A stretch of 64,000 nt of DNA from NCBI GenBank assembly GCA_024707265.1, contig JANQAB010000003.1, positions 124,001 to 188,000 on the forward strand, in the 5' to 3' direction. The DNA comes from Sporocytophaga sp. (GTDB lineage: Bacteria; Bacteroidota; Bacteroidia; Cytophagales; Cytophagaceae). The notes beneath the pieces were generated by a model. It searched no databases. It had not been told where the DNA came from and was given only the letters and a program-made list of their open reading frames with translations. Shown piece after piece: positions 26,813-34,824 of this stretch (position 1 is the stretch's first letter; every line of letters starts with the position of its first letter). Position numbers and translations under genes: made by a program.

Positions 26813-28637
26813 CTTTCTTCTCCCCTTCTTTGATATTGGATTTTCCACCTCTTGGCCTTGGCTGATCTTCGGGCAAATTAGAATCCATGGTTTCAGAATA
26901 AGGAACAGTCTGACTTATATAATCCTCTTTTGCTCCCGGTTTGCTATAATCATAAGGCCAGCGATGAACAACAGGCAAGGAACCGTTCCAGTTTCCATGA
27001 CCAGGTACGGGTTCAGTAGTCCATTCAAGGGTATTCGCTCTCCAGGGGTTTCTACCAGCTGTTTTCCCTCTGTACATACTATGAATAAAATTATAGATAA
27101 AGATAAGCTGTCCGCCAAAAGTAGCAAATGCCGCTACACTGATTAGGATATTCAAATCATAATATTTACTGAAGGATTCAAAAATTGTAAAGGAATAATA
27201 TCTTCTTGGAAAGCCCGCCATTCCAACGTAGTGCATCGGGAAAAATATAAGGTAGATACCTGCAAAAGTAATCCAGAAGTGCAGATAACCCAGTTGTGGA
27301 TTGAGCAATCTTCCAAACATCTTAGGAAACCAGTGATAAACACCGCAAATAAAGCCAAACATAGCTGCACTACCCATCACCAGGTGAAAGTGAGCAACAA
27401 CAAAGTGTGTATCATGGACCATGATATCAATAGCAGGATTGGCAACAAACAAACCGGTAAGTCCACCCGTGATAAAAAAAGAAACCATTCCAATTGCAAA
27501 CAACATGGCCGGTGTAAACTCAATGCTTCCTTTCCAGAGAGTAGCAAGCCAATTGAAGACTTTTACTGAGGAAGGTACTGCTATAATAAATGAAGTCAGA
27601 CTAAATACAGAGCCGAGAAAGGGGTTCATGCCTGATACAAACATGTGATGAGCCCAGACCAATGCAGACAATATTGTTATGATAAAAAAAGACACAACCA
27701 TTGCCGAATAACCAAATATAGGTTTTCTTGAAAATATACTGATCACTTCTGAAGTAATACCAAAGGCTGGCATAATGGCTATATAGACTTCAGGATGGCC
27801 AAGAAACCAAAACAGATGTTCAAACAGAATCGGGCTCCCTCCACTGAAATGAAGCGGCCTTCCGCCTATATAAATTTCTGAAAGAAAAAAACTTGTGCCC
27901 AATGTTCTGTCCGAAAGCAGTAATAACATTGCCGAGAACAATACCGGAAAAGAAACCAGCCCCAGTATTGCAGTAAAAAATAAACCCCAGACAGTAAGAG
28001 GAAGTCTTGTCATATACATCCCTTGAGTTCTTAAATTAAGGACGGTCGTAATGTAATTCAACCCACCAAGAAGTGTAGAGACAATAAAGAAAACCATACT
28101 GATGATCCATAATGTCACTCCACCACCCGATCCTCTCAATGCTTCAGGCAAAGCGCTCAGAGGCGGATAACTTGTCCACCCCCCAGCAGCAGGACCGGTG
28201 GATAGAAACAAAGAACAAAACATGATAAAGCCGGAAATAAAAAACAACCAATAGCTAAGCATATTGATAAAAGGCGAAGCCATATCTCTTGCTCCTATTT
28301 GCAGAGGAATAAGAAGATTGCTGAATGTCCCGCTAAGTCCAGCTGTGAGTACAAAAAATATCATGATGGTTCCGTGGATCGTGACCATTGAAAGATAAAA
28401 TTCAGGGTCAAGTCTCCCATCCTGAATCCATCTCCCAAGAACAGGTTTCAGCCAGGAAACATCCGCATCGGGGAATCCAAGTTGAATCCTCATGATTACT
28501 GAAAATAAAGAACCCAGAAGAGCCCAGAATATTGCTGTAAAAAGATATTGTTTAGCAATCATTTTGTGATCCTGGCTAAACACATAGGTAAAGATGAATC
28601 TAAGCAGTTTATTCCTTTTGGGTTTTGTTACCTCCAT
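26799..28637 (-). CDS. coxA: Cytochrome c oxidase subunit I
   Basis: The catalytic subunit of a heme-copper oxidase: a 612-residue, 12-helix core. Ligands are visible: the low-spin heme His in TIHGTIM, the CuB His with the cross-linked Tyr in GHPEVYI, the CuB pair in WAHHMF, and heme a3/heme a histidines in THFVVAHFHLVMG. The Glu of GHPEV indicates an A1-type D-channel. The C-terminus extends past the last helix with a Pro/Gly/Lys-rich tail. It lies 5 bases downstream of coxB. No subunit III or assembly factor is visible nearby. Confidence 0.95.
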   Translation of the reverse strand: MEVTKPKRNKLLRFIFTYVFSQDHKMIAKQYLFTAIFWALLGSLFSVIMRIQLGFPDADVSWLKPVLGRWIQDGRLDPEFYLSMVTIHGTIMIFFVLTAGLSGTFSNLLIPLQIGARDMASPFINMLSYWLFFISGFIMFCSLFLSTGPAAGGWTSYPPLSALPEALRGSGGGVTLWIISMVFFIVSTLLGGLNYITTVLNLRTQGMYMTRLPLTVWGLFFTAILGLVSFPVLFSAMLLLLSDRTLGTSFFLSEIYIGGRPLHFSGGSPILFEHLFWFLGHPEVYIAIMPAFGITSEVISIFSRKPIFGYSAMVVSFFIITILSALVWAHHMFVSGMNPFLGSVFSLTSFIIAVPSSVKVFNWLATLWKGSIEFTPAMLFAIGMVSFFITGGLTGLFVANPAIDIMVHDTHFVVAHFHLVMGSAAMFGFICGVYHWFPKMFGRLLNPQLGYLHFWITFAGIYLIFFPMHYVGMAGFPRRYYSFTIFESFSKYYDLNILISVAAFATFGGQLIFIYNFIHSMYRGKTAGRNPWRANTLEWTTEPVPGHGNWNGSLPVVHRWPYDYSKPGAKEDYISQTVPYSETMDSNLPEDQPRPRGGKSNIKEGEKKDEDF

Positions 28638-28642
28638 AAGTT

Positions 28643-29698
28643 CTATAGATTAGAAATTATCTTTCCTGAAAATGCTTCAATGATTAGTTTTGCCTTTTCC
28701 TTGCCAGGTGCAGGAACATTTACCAAGTACTCTGAATTCCTTGCGAGCCAAGGGATTTGCTTATTATACCATCTTTGATAATCATTTTCATCTTCCACAA
28801 CCAGAATTAAAAGCATTGAAAAATGATTTCTGCCGCAAAGCTCAGCACAGGCTATTTCATAATTAAAATCAGGATTATTGGTAATTTCCTTCATTTCTTC
28901 AGTTGTATATCTGGGAATAAAAGAAAACCTTGTAAGCATGCCAGGTACAGCATCCATCTTTACTCTAAGATTAGGAATATATACACTGTGAATAACGTCT
29001 CTTGAACGTATTCGCAGCATGACTTTTTTGTTTCTTGGCAGATGTAACTGCACGGGCATAAAATCATCATACCCATTGGTATCTCTGAGATCTAAACCCA
29101 TCGCATTGATGCCATCGATATAATGAAAATTATAATTCCCCAGTTTACCATCCTTACCAGGATATCTCACTCTCCAGTTGAATTGCTCTCCAAGTATTTC
29201 TATCTCCAGAACATCCTCACTTACCCCCTGATTAATTGCATTCCAGTAATAGTTGCCAGTCATAAACAATACTACGAAAGCTACTGTCGGCACCGAAAAC
29301 CAGATCGCTTCAATAAGTAAATTGTTCTTCCAATACAAAGCCTTCTTACTTTTTCCTTTTGCATATTTGTATGAAAAATAAAACAACAGGATTTGTGTCA
29401 ATAGAAATACAAAACCTGTAATTGCAGTAGTTATCCAGAACATTCTGTCTACATATACTCCATGCTCAGATGCATTTACAGGAAGAAAGGGACCTTGATG
29501 AAAATAGTTATAACCAAAGAAAAGAATCAGACCGGTAACAAGGAATGAAATGAGCAAAACAGCATTCAGATAATTATAATCCTCTTTTGATTCAATTTCA
29601 TTTTTCCTGTAAAGGATATAATCAGCTATAATTTTCAGAAAAACATAAAACAGCGATATCCCTACGATTCCCGCAATGGTCCAGAAAAAAACTTTCAT
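28643..29698 (-). CDS. coxB: Cytochrome c oxidase subunit II
   Basis: The 351-residue subunit carries the CuA site: His in DVIHSVYIPN and the cluster CAELCGRNHFSML near residue 290. Four hydrophobic helices (about 3-22, 46-66, 88-110 and 130-150) precede the periplasmic cupredoxin domain, more than the two of a minimal subunit II. No heme c motif is fused; the separate diheme cytochrome at the end of the operon fills that role. It is the first gene of the coxB-coxA-cytochrome c unit. Confidence 0.93.
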   Translation of the reverse strand: MKVFFWTIAGIVGISLFYVFLKIIADYILYRKNEIESKEDYNYLNAVLLISFLVTGLILFFGYNYFHQGPFLPVNASEHGVYVDRMFWITTAITGFVFLLTQILLFYFSYKYAKGKSKKALYWKNNLLIEAIWFSVPTVAFVVLFMTGNYYWNAINQGVSEDVLEIEILGEQFNWRVRYPGKDGKLGNYNFHYIDGINAMGLDLRDTNGYDDFMPVQLHLPRNKKVMLRIRSRDVIHSVYIPNLRVKMDAVPGMLTRFSFIPRYTTEEMKEITNNPDFNYEIACAELCGRNHFSMLLILVVEDENDYQRWYNKQIPWLARNSEYLVNVPAPGKEKAKLIIEAFSGKIISNL

Positions 29699-29773
29699 AA
29701 TTACCTAAGCAGTTTTTTACACTTAGGCTTAACCTATATTTACATAGGATGTTTATCTTAAATAAAAATCTGC

Positions 29774-30859
29774 TTATTCAGAAAGAGGCACCTTGGATCT
29801 TTTCCCCGACAGGGCTTTTATGATAAAGATGCCAGCCATTGCTACACCTGCTGCAACCATAATCACTCCTCTATGTTTCGTTAACCACAGCTGTGGACTA
29901 AAATCAGAAGCATTATCATCAAACTTCCCCCGAGCCATCGGGTCTCCGGGCACTGGCTCCCAAAGGTTGTTTCTTCTTCCCGGATCTTCCGGTTCATTTA
30001 AGAGCTGACCTTCAACTTCGGAAGAAGCAAGAAACTTCCCGCCCACCAAGGGATTGTTGTCAACCAGAAAAGACTCTAATGAAGGATACCCTGCATGAAC
30101 TTCTTTCCTGTTGTGCCTTGATGCGAAATATATAGCCTCAGCAGCTACTTCAGGCTGGAAGATTTTCCCTAAAGGCTTTGTCTTATTGGAAAGACTGCTT
30201 TTAACCATATTAAACTGTGGAGTATTGATGGCTGGCAGTTGAACAAGCGTTACCCTCACATGACTGTTTTCATGAGCAAGCTCTTTTCTCAGTGAATCAA
30301 CAAAACCAATAATAGCCTGCTCTGCTCCACAATATGCAGATTGCAATGGAATTCCCCTGGAGGCATTTTCGGACCCCACAAACAAAATAACCCCTCTGTT
30401 TCTTGATAACATTTTTTTAAGAACTGCAAGGGTACCGTAAACCTGTCCATGATAGGTGACATCCGTTACCCTTCTGAATTCATCAGGTCTCATGCGACTA
30501 ACGGGAGAAAAAATATTTGTCATGGCATTGTTGATCCAGATATCTATAGGGCCGAGTTTTTCTTCTACTTCTTTACATGCCTTTTCCACCTGAACAGGAT
30601 CTGCAACATCCGTCTTAATAGTGAGCGCTATTCCACCCAATTCTTCGATATCTTTTTTGGTACCCAGCAAACCATCCTCCCCCCTTGCAAGGATTGCCAC
30701 CTTTGCACCTTTACTTGCAAACACCCTTGCAGTAGCCCTTCCAACACCTGAAGTACCACCGGTAATGACTACTACTTCAGGTTCCGTTGAAAGCTGCCCC
30801 TCTTTTTTAATCAATTCCCTGATCTTATCTGCAAGTCTTTTAATCTTTTGATCTGCCAT
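29774..30859 (-). CDS. SDR-family oxidoreductase with substituted catalytic lysine and C-terminal membrane helix
   Basis: A classical short-chain dehydrogenase domain spans about residues 25-225. It has the cofactor motif TGGTSGVG, NNA at about 107, and Ser in VGSENAS. The active-site motif reads YCGAE where the family has YxxxK, so the catalytic lysine is Glu. A C-terminal extension of about 100 residues ends in a hydrophobic helix (GVIMVAAGVAMAGIFIIKAL), suggesting a membrane-tethered enzyme. It lies just upstream of the cox operon on the same strand (75 bp gap) and is divergent from the YceI gene. Catalytic competence is uncertain. Confidence 0.8.
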   Translation of the reverse strand: MADQKIKRLADKIRELIKKEGQLSTEPEVVVITGGTSGVGRATARVFASKGAKVAILARGEDGLLGTKKDIEELGGIALTIKTDVADPVQVEKACKEVEEKLGPIDIWINNAMTNIFSPVSRMRPDEFRRVTDVTYHGQVYGTLAVLKKMLSRNRGVILFVGSENASRGIPLQSAYCGAEQAIIGFVDSLRKELAHENSHVRVTLVQLPAINTPQFNMVKSSLSNKTKPLGKIFQPEVAAEAIYFASRHNRKEVHAGYPSLESFLVDNNPLVGGKFLASSEVEGQLLNEPEDPGRRNNLWEPVPGDPMARGKFDDNASDFSPQLWLTKHRGVIMVAAGVAMAGIFIIKALSGKRSKVPLSE

Positions 30860-30981
30860 GGTATGAACGAATGCTTATCAGATAAAGAACTCCGGGAGCC
30901 ACATAAAAGTTAACGCTTACGTTCTGAGTGCCGGAAACAAAAATCAAGGCATCCGGTTGAGAAACAACAGAATTATTTAAG

Positions 30982-31554
30982 ATGAAAACAGAATCAAAGC
31001 AACAAACCAATATTTCAGAAGAAAGAGATACTTTATGGGTGATCGATCCGGAGCATACCAACATCAGGTTTTTTGCAAAACATCTTATCATATCAAAAAT
31101 CTCCGGTTTATTCAAATCATTTGAGGGCAAAGTAAAAACTGTTGGGAATGATTTTTCTAAAGGAGAAATTGAATTTAAAGCAGAAGTAAACAGTCTTGAT
31201 ACAGGGCATAAAGAACGCGATTACCACCTCCTTTCCGGGGACTTTTTCAAGGCATCAAAATACCCTCATATTCATTTCATAAGCACTTCCATACGCAGAA
31301 TAAATTCTAAAGAATTTGAAGTTACAGGAGATATCACCATCAAAGATGTAAAAAAAAGCATATCGATGAACGTTCATCTCGGAGGTATTACAATAGATCC
31401 ATCCGGACAGGAAAGAGCTGGATTTAGCATGACTGCCTGGATAAACCGATTTGATTTCGGATTAAACTGGAATAATGTAACGGACACAGGAGGCGCAATT
31501 GTAGGAGAAAAAATTGATATTGACTGTGATGTGGAAGTAGTAAAACGAACCTAA
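30982..31554 (+). CDS. YceI-family lipid-binding-like protein
   Basis: A 190-residue lipocalin-like YceI domain. The signature runs from WVIDPEHTNIRFFAKHLIISKISGLF to HIHFISTSIRRI, ending FGLNWNNVTDTGGAIVGEKIDIDCDVE. YceI relatives bind isoprenoids or amphiphiles in the periplasm, but this copy lacks a signal peptide and starts with a polar 15-residue segment. It may act in the cytoplasm. It is divergent from the SDR gene across about 120 bp that must hold both promoters. Confidence 0.88.
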   Translation: MKTESKQQTNISEERDTLWVIDPEHTNIRFFAKHLIISKISGLFKSFEGKVKTVGNDFSKGEIEFKAEVNSLDTGHKERDYHLLSGDFFKASKYPHIHFISTSIRRINSKEFEVTGDITIKDVKKSISMNVHLGGITIDPSGQERAGFSMTAWINRFDFGLNWNNVTDTGGAIVGEKIDIDCDVEVVKRT

Positions 31555-31667
31555 CCTAAAACACGAGCAAAAGAGGCGAAATAACGAATTAAAAATAGCC
31601 CGATTTTTGTTCTAAAGATATAAAGGCGATTAATCAGAAAGATTGTAGTGGTCAAATCCAAAAAAAT

Positions 31668-31701
31668 AAAAAGCCCTGGTAGAAAATCCAGGGCTTTTTT
31701 A
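31668..31701 (+). terminator. Terminator of the YceI gene
   Basis: A 12-bp stem (AAAAAGCCCTGG / CCAGGGCTTTTT) with an 8-nt loop and a trailing T run. The 110 bases between the YceI stop and this hairpin hold nothing I can identify. Confidence 0.85.
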
Positions 31702-31727
31702 TTTTAAATGAATATTAAATTAAAATG

Positions 31728-31757
31728 AAAAAAGACCACCTTAAGGCGGCCTTTTTT
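31728..31757 (-). terminator. Terminator of the tRNA-like RNA array
   Basis: On the minus strand GGCCGCC TTAA GGTGGTC pairs over 7 bp using two G-U pairs and is followed by six U. On the plus strand the same positions give A-C mismatches, so the hairpin is strand-specific. It starts about 9 bases past the 3' end of the last array unit. Confidence 0.8.
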
Positions 31758-31759
31758 TG

Positions 31760-31904
31760 CTGTAGGAGAAGGAGTCGAACCTCCAAGAGGCAGTTAGCTA
31801 TAACTCAGAAAGATCAATAGTGGTCAACCCATTAAGTTACGTTTATCCCGTTATTCCCCACCCCCGAGACAGGAGGGCATGTCTGCCAGTTTCATCACCC
31901 TACA
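31760..31904 (-). ncRNA. tRNA-like RNA, array unit 4 (last transcribed)
   Basis: A 145-nt unit whose ends fold as a tRNA. The acceptor is TGTAGGG / TCCTACA with G at position 73. The D arm ATG...CAT has an 11-nt loop with TGG. The anticodon-like arm is CCCTC-CTGTCTC-GGGGG and the T arm GGAGG-TTCGACT-CCTTC. Where a tRNA has a 5-20 nt variable region, about 75 nt intervene, including a small hairpin AGTTA-TAGC-TAACT. CCA is not encoded. It is followed by the array terminator. A normal elongator tRNA seems unlikely because of the insert; a dedicated tRNA-mimic RNA is the better reading. Confidence 0.7.
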
Positions 31905-31937
31905 TTGTGTGATCATTGAAAAACTTAAGTACTTTTC

Positions 31938-31958
31938 AGCCACCCCATCCAGATGACT
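31938..31958 (-). other. Conserved spacer hairpin 3 of the RNA array
   Basis: On the minus strand AGTCATC and GGTGGCT form a 7-bp stem with G-U pairs and a 7-nt loop. On the plus strand the wobble positions become A-C mismatches. It may guide processing between units. Confidence 0.55.
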
Positions 31959-31967
31959 TTTTATTTG

Positions 31968-32112
31968 CTGTAGGAGAAGGAGTCGAACCTCCAAGAGGCA
32001 GTTAGCTATAACTCAGAAAGATCAATAGTGGTCAACCCATTAAGTTACGTTTATCCTGTTATTCCCCACCCCCGAGACAGGAGGGCATGTCTGCCAGTTT
32101 CATCACCCTACA
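31968..32112 (-). ncRNA. tRNA-like RNA, array unit 3
   Basis: Same 145-nt architecture as the other units. It differs in the long variable insert, where CGGGAT becomes CAGGAT on the RNA strand. All acceptor, D-arm, anticodon-arm and T-arm bases are identical to the other units. The restriction of changes to the insert and spacers suggests purifying selection on the tRNA-like core, or recent duplication with few changes. Confidence 0.7.
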
Positions 32113-32144
32113 TTGTGTTGTTCATTGTAAACTCAGTACTTTTC

Positions 32145-32165
32145 AGCCACCCCATCCAGGTGACT
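32145..32165 (-). other. Conserved spacer hairpin 2 of the RNA array
   Basis: AGTCACC pairs with GGTGGCT on the minus strand, 7 bp with a 7-nt loop. Relative to the other spacers the changes are C/U facing G, so pairing is kept. Confidence 0.55.
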
Positions 32166-32174
32166 TTTTATTTG

Positions 32175-32319
32175 CTGTAGGAGAAGGAGTCGAACCTCCA
32201 AGAGGCAGTTAGCTATAACTCAGAAAGATCAATAGTGGTCAACCCATTAAGTTACGTTTATCCCGTTATTCCCCACCCCCGAGACAGGAGGGCATGTCTG
32301 CCAGTTTCATCACCCTACA
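32175..32319 (-). ncRNA. tRNA-like RNA, array unit 2
   Basis: A 145-nt unit identical in its tRNA-like core to its neighbours and carrying the majority sequence in the insert. It begins 62 bases after the 3' end of unit 1, giving a repeat period of 207 bases. The region just past the 3' end (CAAATAAAAAGTCA on the RNA strand) is conserved after units 1, 2 and 3. Confidence 0.7.
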
Positions 32320-32351
32320 TTGTGTTGTTCATTGTAAACTCAGTACTTTTC

Positions 32352-32372
32352 AGCCACCCCATCCAAGTGACT
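32352..32372 (-). other. Conserved spacer hairpin 1 of the RNA array
   Basis: AGTCACT pairs with GGTGGCT on the minus strand through G-U pairs. It is the third pairing-neutral variant of the spacer hairpin. Confidence 0.55.
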
Positions 32373-32381
32373 TTTTATTTG

Positions 32382-32526
32382 CTGTAGGAGAAGGAGTCGA
32401 ACCTCCAAGAGGCGGTTAGCTATAACTCAGAAAGATCAATAGTGGTCAACCCATTAAGTTACGTTTATCCCGTTATTCCCCACCCCCGAGACAGGAGGGC
32501 ATGTCTGCCAGTTTCATCACCCTACA
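32382..32526 (-). ncRNA. tRNA-like RNA, array unit 1 (promoter proximal)
   Basis: The first unit behind the array promoter; its 5' end lies about 20 bases after the expected transcription start. It differs from the other units by one base in the insert (AACTGCC to AACCGCC on the RNA strand), which replaces one pair of the small AGTTA/TAACT hairpin by a mismatch. The core is identical. The anticodon-like loop reads GUC at positions 34-36 with C at 38, and the discriminator is G73, all features of tRNA-Asp. The D arm and its 11-nt loop are of tRNA-Leu type. Confidence 0.7.
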
Positions 32527-32552
32527 TTGTGTTGTTCATTAAAGAACTGATA

Positions 32553-32584
32553 CAAAAGTAATAGATCTATCTCAATTTTACAAA
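32553..32584 (-). promoter_or_regulatory. Bacteroidota consensus promoter of the tRNA-like array
   Basis: On the minus strand TTTG (32584-32581) is followed after exactly 20 bases by TACTTTTG (32560-32553), a full match to TTTG-N19..21-TANNTTTG. The expected start is near 32546, about 20 bases before the first unit. Confidence 0.8.
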
Positions 32585-32669
32585 TAACTCATAAATATTC
32601 AATAAAATTTACATTTCATTCAAGAAAATAGTACTTTTATTAAAAATATCATAAATCAACTTTTCTAAA

Positions 32670-33134
32670 ATGGACAAAAATTCTGAAATTGATAATGTGG
32701 ATCTCAAAATCCTTTCTTTACTCATGGACAATGCAGGAATTGCATATACGGATATCGCAAAGGAAATTTTTGTTTCTCCTGGTACAGTTCATGTCAGAAT
32801 GAAAAAGCTGGAACAATTGGGAATTGTCAAAGGCTCTCATCTGTCTATCGATTATGCACGACTTGGTTACGATGTAACGGCATTCTTAGGTATCTACCTG
32901 GAAAAGAGTTCATTTTATGATCAGGCCGTAAAAGAATTACAGGAAATACCAGAAGTAGTCAATGTCCACTATACCACAGGAAATTACAGCATGTTTGTAA
33001 AAATAATCTGTAAAGACACACAACACCTAAGGCAGGTTCTTCATGATAAAATTCAAAAAGTATCTGGAATTCAACGTACTGAAACAAGTATTTCCCTGGA
33101 AGAATCTATAAACAGAAATATTAAGCTTTTTTGA
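32670..33134 (+). CDS. Lrp/AsnC-family transcriptional regulator
   Basis: A 154-residue DNA-binding regulator. The N-terminal winged helix-turn-helix (about residues 8-60) contains DLKILSLLMDNAG and EIFVSPGTVHVRMKKLEQLGIVKG. The C-terminal RAM/Lrp effector domain (about 70-150) contains VVNVHYTTGNYSMFVKIICKD. The family usually senses amino acids and forms dimers or octamers. It is divergent from the tRNA-like array (about 85 bp between the array -33 box and this ATG) and upstream of suf; either could be a target. Regulated genes are not shown by sequence. Confidence 0.88.
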   Translation: MDKNSEIDNVDLKILSLLMDNAGIAYTDIAKEIFVSPGTVHVRMKKLEQLGIVKGSHLSIDYARLGYDVTAFLGIYLEKSSFYDQAVKELQEIPEVVNVHYTTGNYSMFVKIICKDTQHLRQVLHDKIQKVSGIQRTETSISLEESINRNIKLF

Positions 33135-33202
33135 TGCTTGAAAACCAACATATTCCTTACTTCTCCTTAAAAAAAAGGTTTTTTGAACCTATATTTGGAT
33201 GT

Positions 33203-33235
33203 TTTGTTCTAAATTTGTAAATTAAATTAGATTTG
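33203..33235 (+). promoter_or_regulatory. Consensus promoter of the suf operon
   Basis: TTTG (33203-33206), a 21-base spacer and TAGATTTG (33228-33235) match the Bacteroidota consensus. The sufB ATG lies 32 bases downstream of the box. A second TANNTTTG (TAAATTTG) occurs inside the spacer, but its nearest TTTG spacings do not fit. Confidence 0.7.
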
Positions 33236-33266
33236 TTCTAAATAAGCTCCCACAACAAAAAAAGCG

Positions 33267-34712
33267 ATGAGTGAGAATATAAAAATTCTGGAAGAAATAA
33301 CAAGCTCTGAGTACAAATACGGTTTCGAGACTAAAATTGAAGCGGATTCTGCACCTAAAGGGCTGAATGAAGATATTGTGAAGTTCATTTCAGCAAAGAA
33401 AAATGAACCGCAGTGGCTTCTGGAATGGAGACTGAAAGCATACAGACACTGGTTGACTCTTACAGAACCACACTGGCAGAATGTTAACTATCCAGCAATT
33501 AACTATCAGGACATTATATATTACTCTGCGCCTAAGCCTAAAGTAAAATTAAACAGCCTGGACGAGATCGACCCGGAGTTGAAAGCAACCTTTGACAAAC
33601 TGGGCATCTCTCTGGATGAGCAGAAAAGACTTTCAGGTGTTGCTGTGGATGCCGTAATGGATAGCGTTTCTGTAGCTACCACCTATAAAGGAAAGCTTGC
33701 AGAACAAGGAATTATATTCTGTTCTCTGAGCGAAGCTGTGCAGGAGCATCCTGAATTGATCAAGAAATATCTGGGGTCAGTAGTTCCCATGACAGATAAT
33801 TATTTTGCTGCGCTTAACTCTGCAGTATTCAGCGATGGATCATTTGTATATATTCCTAAAGGCGTAAGATGCCCGATGGAACTATCTACGTACTTCCGTA
33901 TCAATGCTGCCAATACAGGCCAGTTTGAGCGTACTTTAATTGTTGCAGAAGATTCAAGTTATGTAAGTTACCTTGAAGGTTGTACAGCACCGATGAGAGA
34001 CGAAAATCAGCTTCATGCGGCCGTTGTTGAGCTTATAGCAATGGACAATGCTGAGATCAAATATTCTACTGTACAAAACTGGTACCCTGGAGACAAAGAT
34101 GGTAAAGGAGGTATTTATAACTTCGTTACCAAAAGAGGTATCTGCAGCGGTGTGAATTCAAAAATATCCTGGACACAGGTTGAAACCGGATCTTCTATAA
34201 CCTGGAAATATCCAAGCGTAATCCTTAAAGGAGATAACTCTATCGGAGAATTCTACTCTGTCGCTGTGACAAACAACATGCAGCAGGCAGATACAGGAAC
34301 CAAGATGATCCATATCGGTAAAAACACAAAAAGCCGCATTGTATCAAAAGGTATATCTGCAGGAAAAAGCCAGAACAGCTACAGAGGTCTTGTAGAAGTG
34401 ATGAAGAGAGCTGAAAATGCAAGAAACTTTTCTCAGTGTGACTCTCTTCTTATGGGAGATAAATGCGGTGCACATACATTCCCTTATATTGAAGTAAAAA
34501 ACAATACAGCTACTGTAGAGCACGAAGCTACTACTTCTAAAATCGGAGAAGACCAGATATTCTATTGCAATCAAAGGGGAATAGGTACAGAAGCTGCAGT
34601 GGCATTGATTGTTAACGGATACTGCAAGGAAGTATTAAATCAGCTTCCTATGGAATTTGCAGTTGAAGCGCAAAAACTTCTTGCTATCAGTCTTGAAGGA
34701 AGTGTCGGTTAA
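33267..34712 (+). CDS. sufB: Fe-S cluster assembly scaffold SufB
   Basis: The 481-residue cytoplasmic SufB belongs to the SufBC2D complex that builds Fe-S clusters. The beta-helix core and family landmarks are visible: [27 protein letters not shown], and the C-terminal [29 protein letters not shown]. First gene of the suf operon behind a consensus promoter. The length is normal for the family. Confidence 0.96.
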   Translation: MSENIKILEEITSSEYKYGFETKIEADSAPKGLNEDIVKFISAKKNEPQWLLEWRLKAYRHWLTLTEPHWQNVNYPAINYQDIIYYSAPKPKVKLNSLDEIDPELKATFDKLGISLDEQKRLSGVAVDAVMDSVSVATTYKGKLAEQGIIFCSLSEAVQEHPELIKKYLGSVVPMTDNYFAALNSAVFSDGSFVYIPKGVRCPMELSTYFRINAANTGQFERTLIVAEDSSYVSYLEGCTAPMRDENQLHAAVVELIAMDNAEIKYSTVQNWYPGDKDGKGGIYNFVTKRGICSGVNSKISWTQVETGSSITWKYPSVILKGDNSIGEFYSVAVTNNMQQADTGTKMIHIGKNTKSRIVSKGISAGKSQNSYRGLVEVMKRAENARNFSQCDSLLMGDKCGAHTFPYIEVKNNTATVEHEATTSKIGEDQIFYCNQRGIGTEAAVALIVNGYCKEVLNQLPMEFAVEAQKLLAISLEGSVG

Positions 34713-34748
34713 CCGATTTAATTAGATATTTTCAGCATTAACAATAAT

Positions 34749-34787
34749 GCTCCCGGAGATTCAGCTATAGGCTTTATCCCCGGGAGC
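34749..34787 (+). promoter_or_regulatory. Hairpin between sufB and sufC
   Basis: GCTCCCGG and CCGGGAGC form an 8-bp GC-rich stem in the 112-bp gap. It is followed by only TTT and then short AT-rich repeats of CAACATT type (34790-34815). It could attenuate or stabilise the operon mRNA after sufB, as scaffold stoichiometry would favour. No separate promoter is evident for sufC. Confidence 0.45.
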
Positions 34788-34824
34788 TTTCAACATTTAA
34801 ATTCAACATTCAACAATAACTTTT

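Noticed and set aside
31760..31904. Group I intron in a tRNA-Leu gene
   Set aside because: The extra sequence is in the variable region, not the anticodon loop, and at about 75 nt it is too short for a group I intron core.
31760..32526. CRISPR array or ordinary tRNA cluster
   Set aside because: The repeats have a 207-bp period with near-identical spacers, so it is not CRISPR. Each unit has about 75 extra nt in the variable region, so it is not a normal tRNA cluster.
31760..32526. tmRNA or permuted tmRNA
   Set aside because: There is no tag reading frame, no GG(G/U) acceptor start and no Ala-type G3-U70 signature; four tandem copies are also unlike tmRNA.
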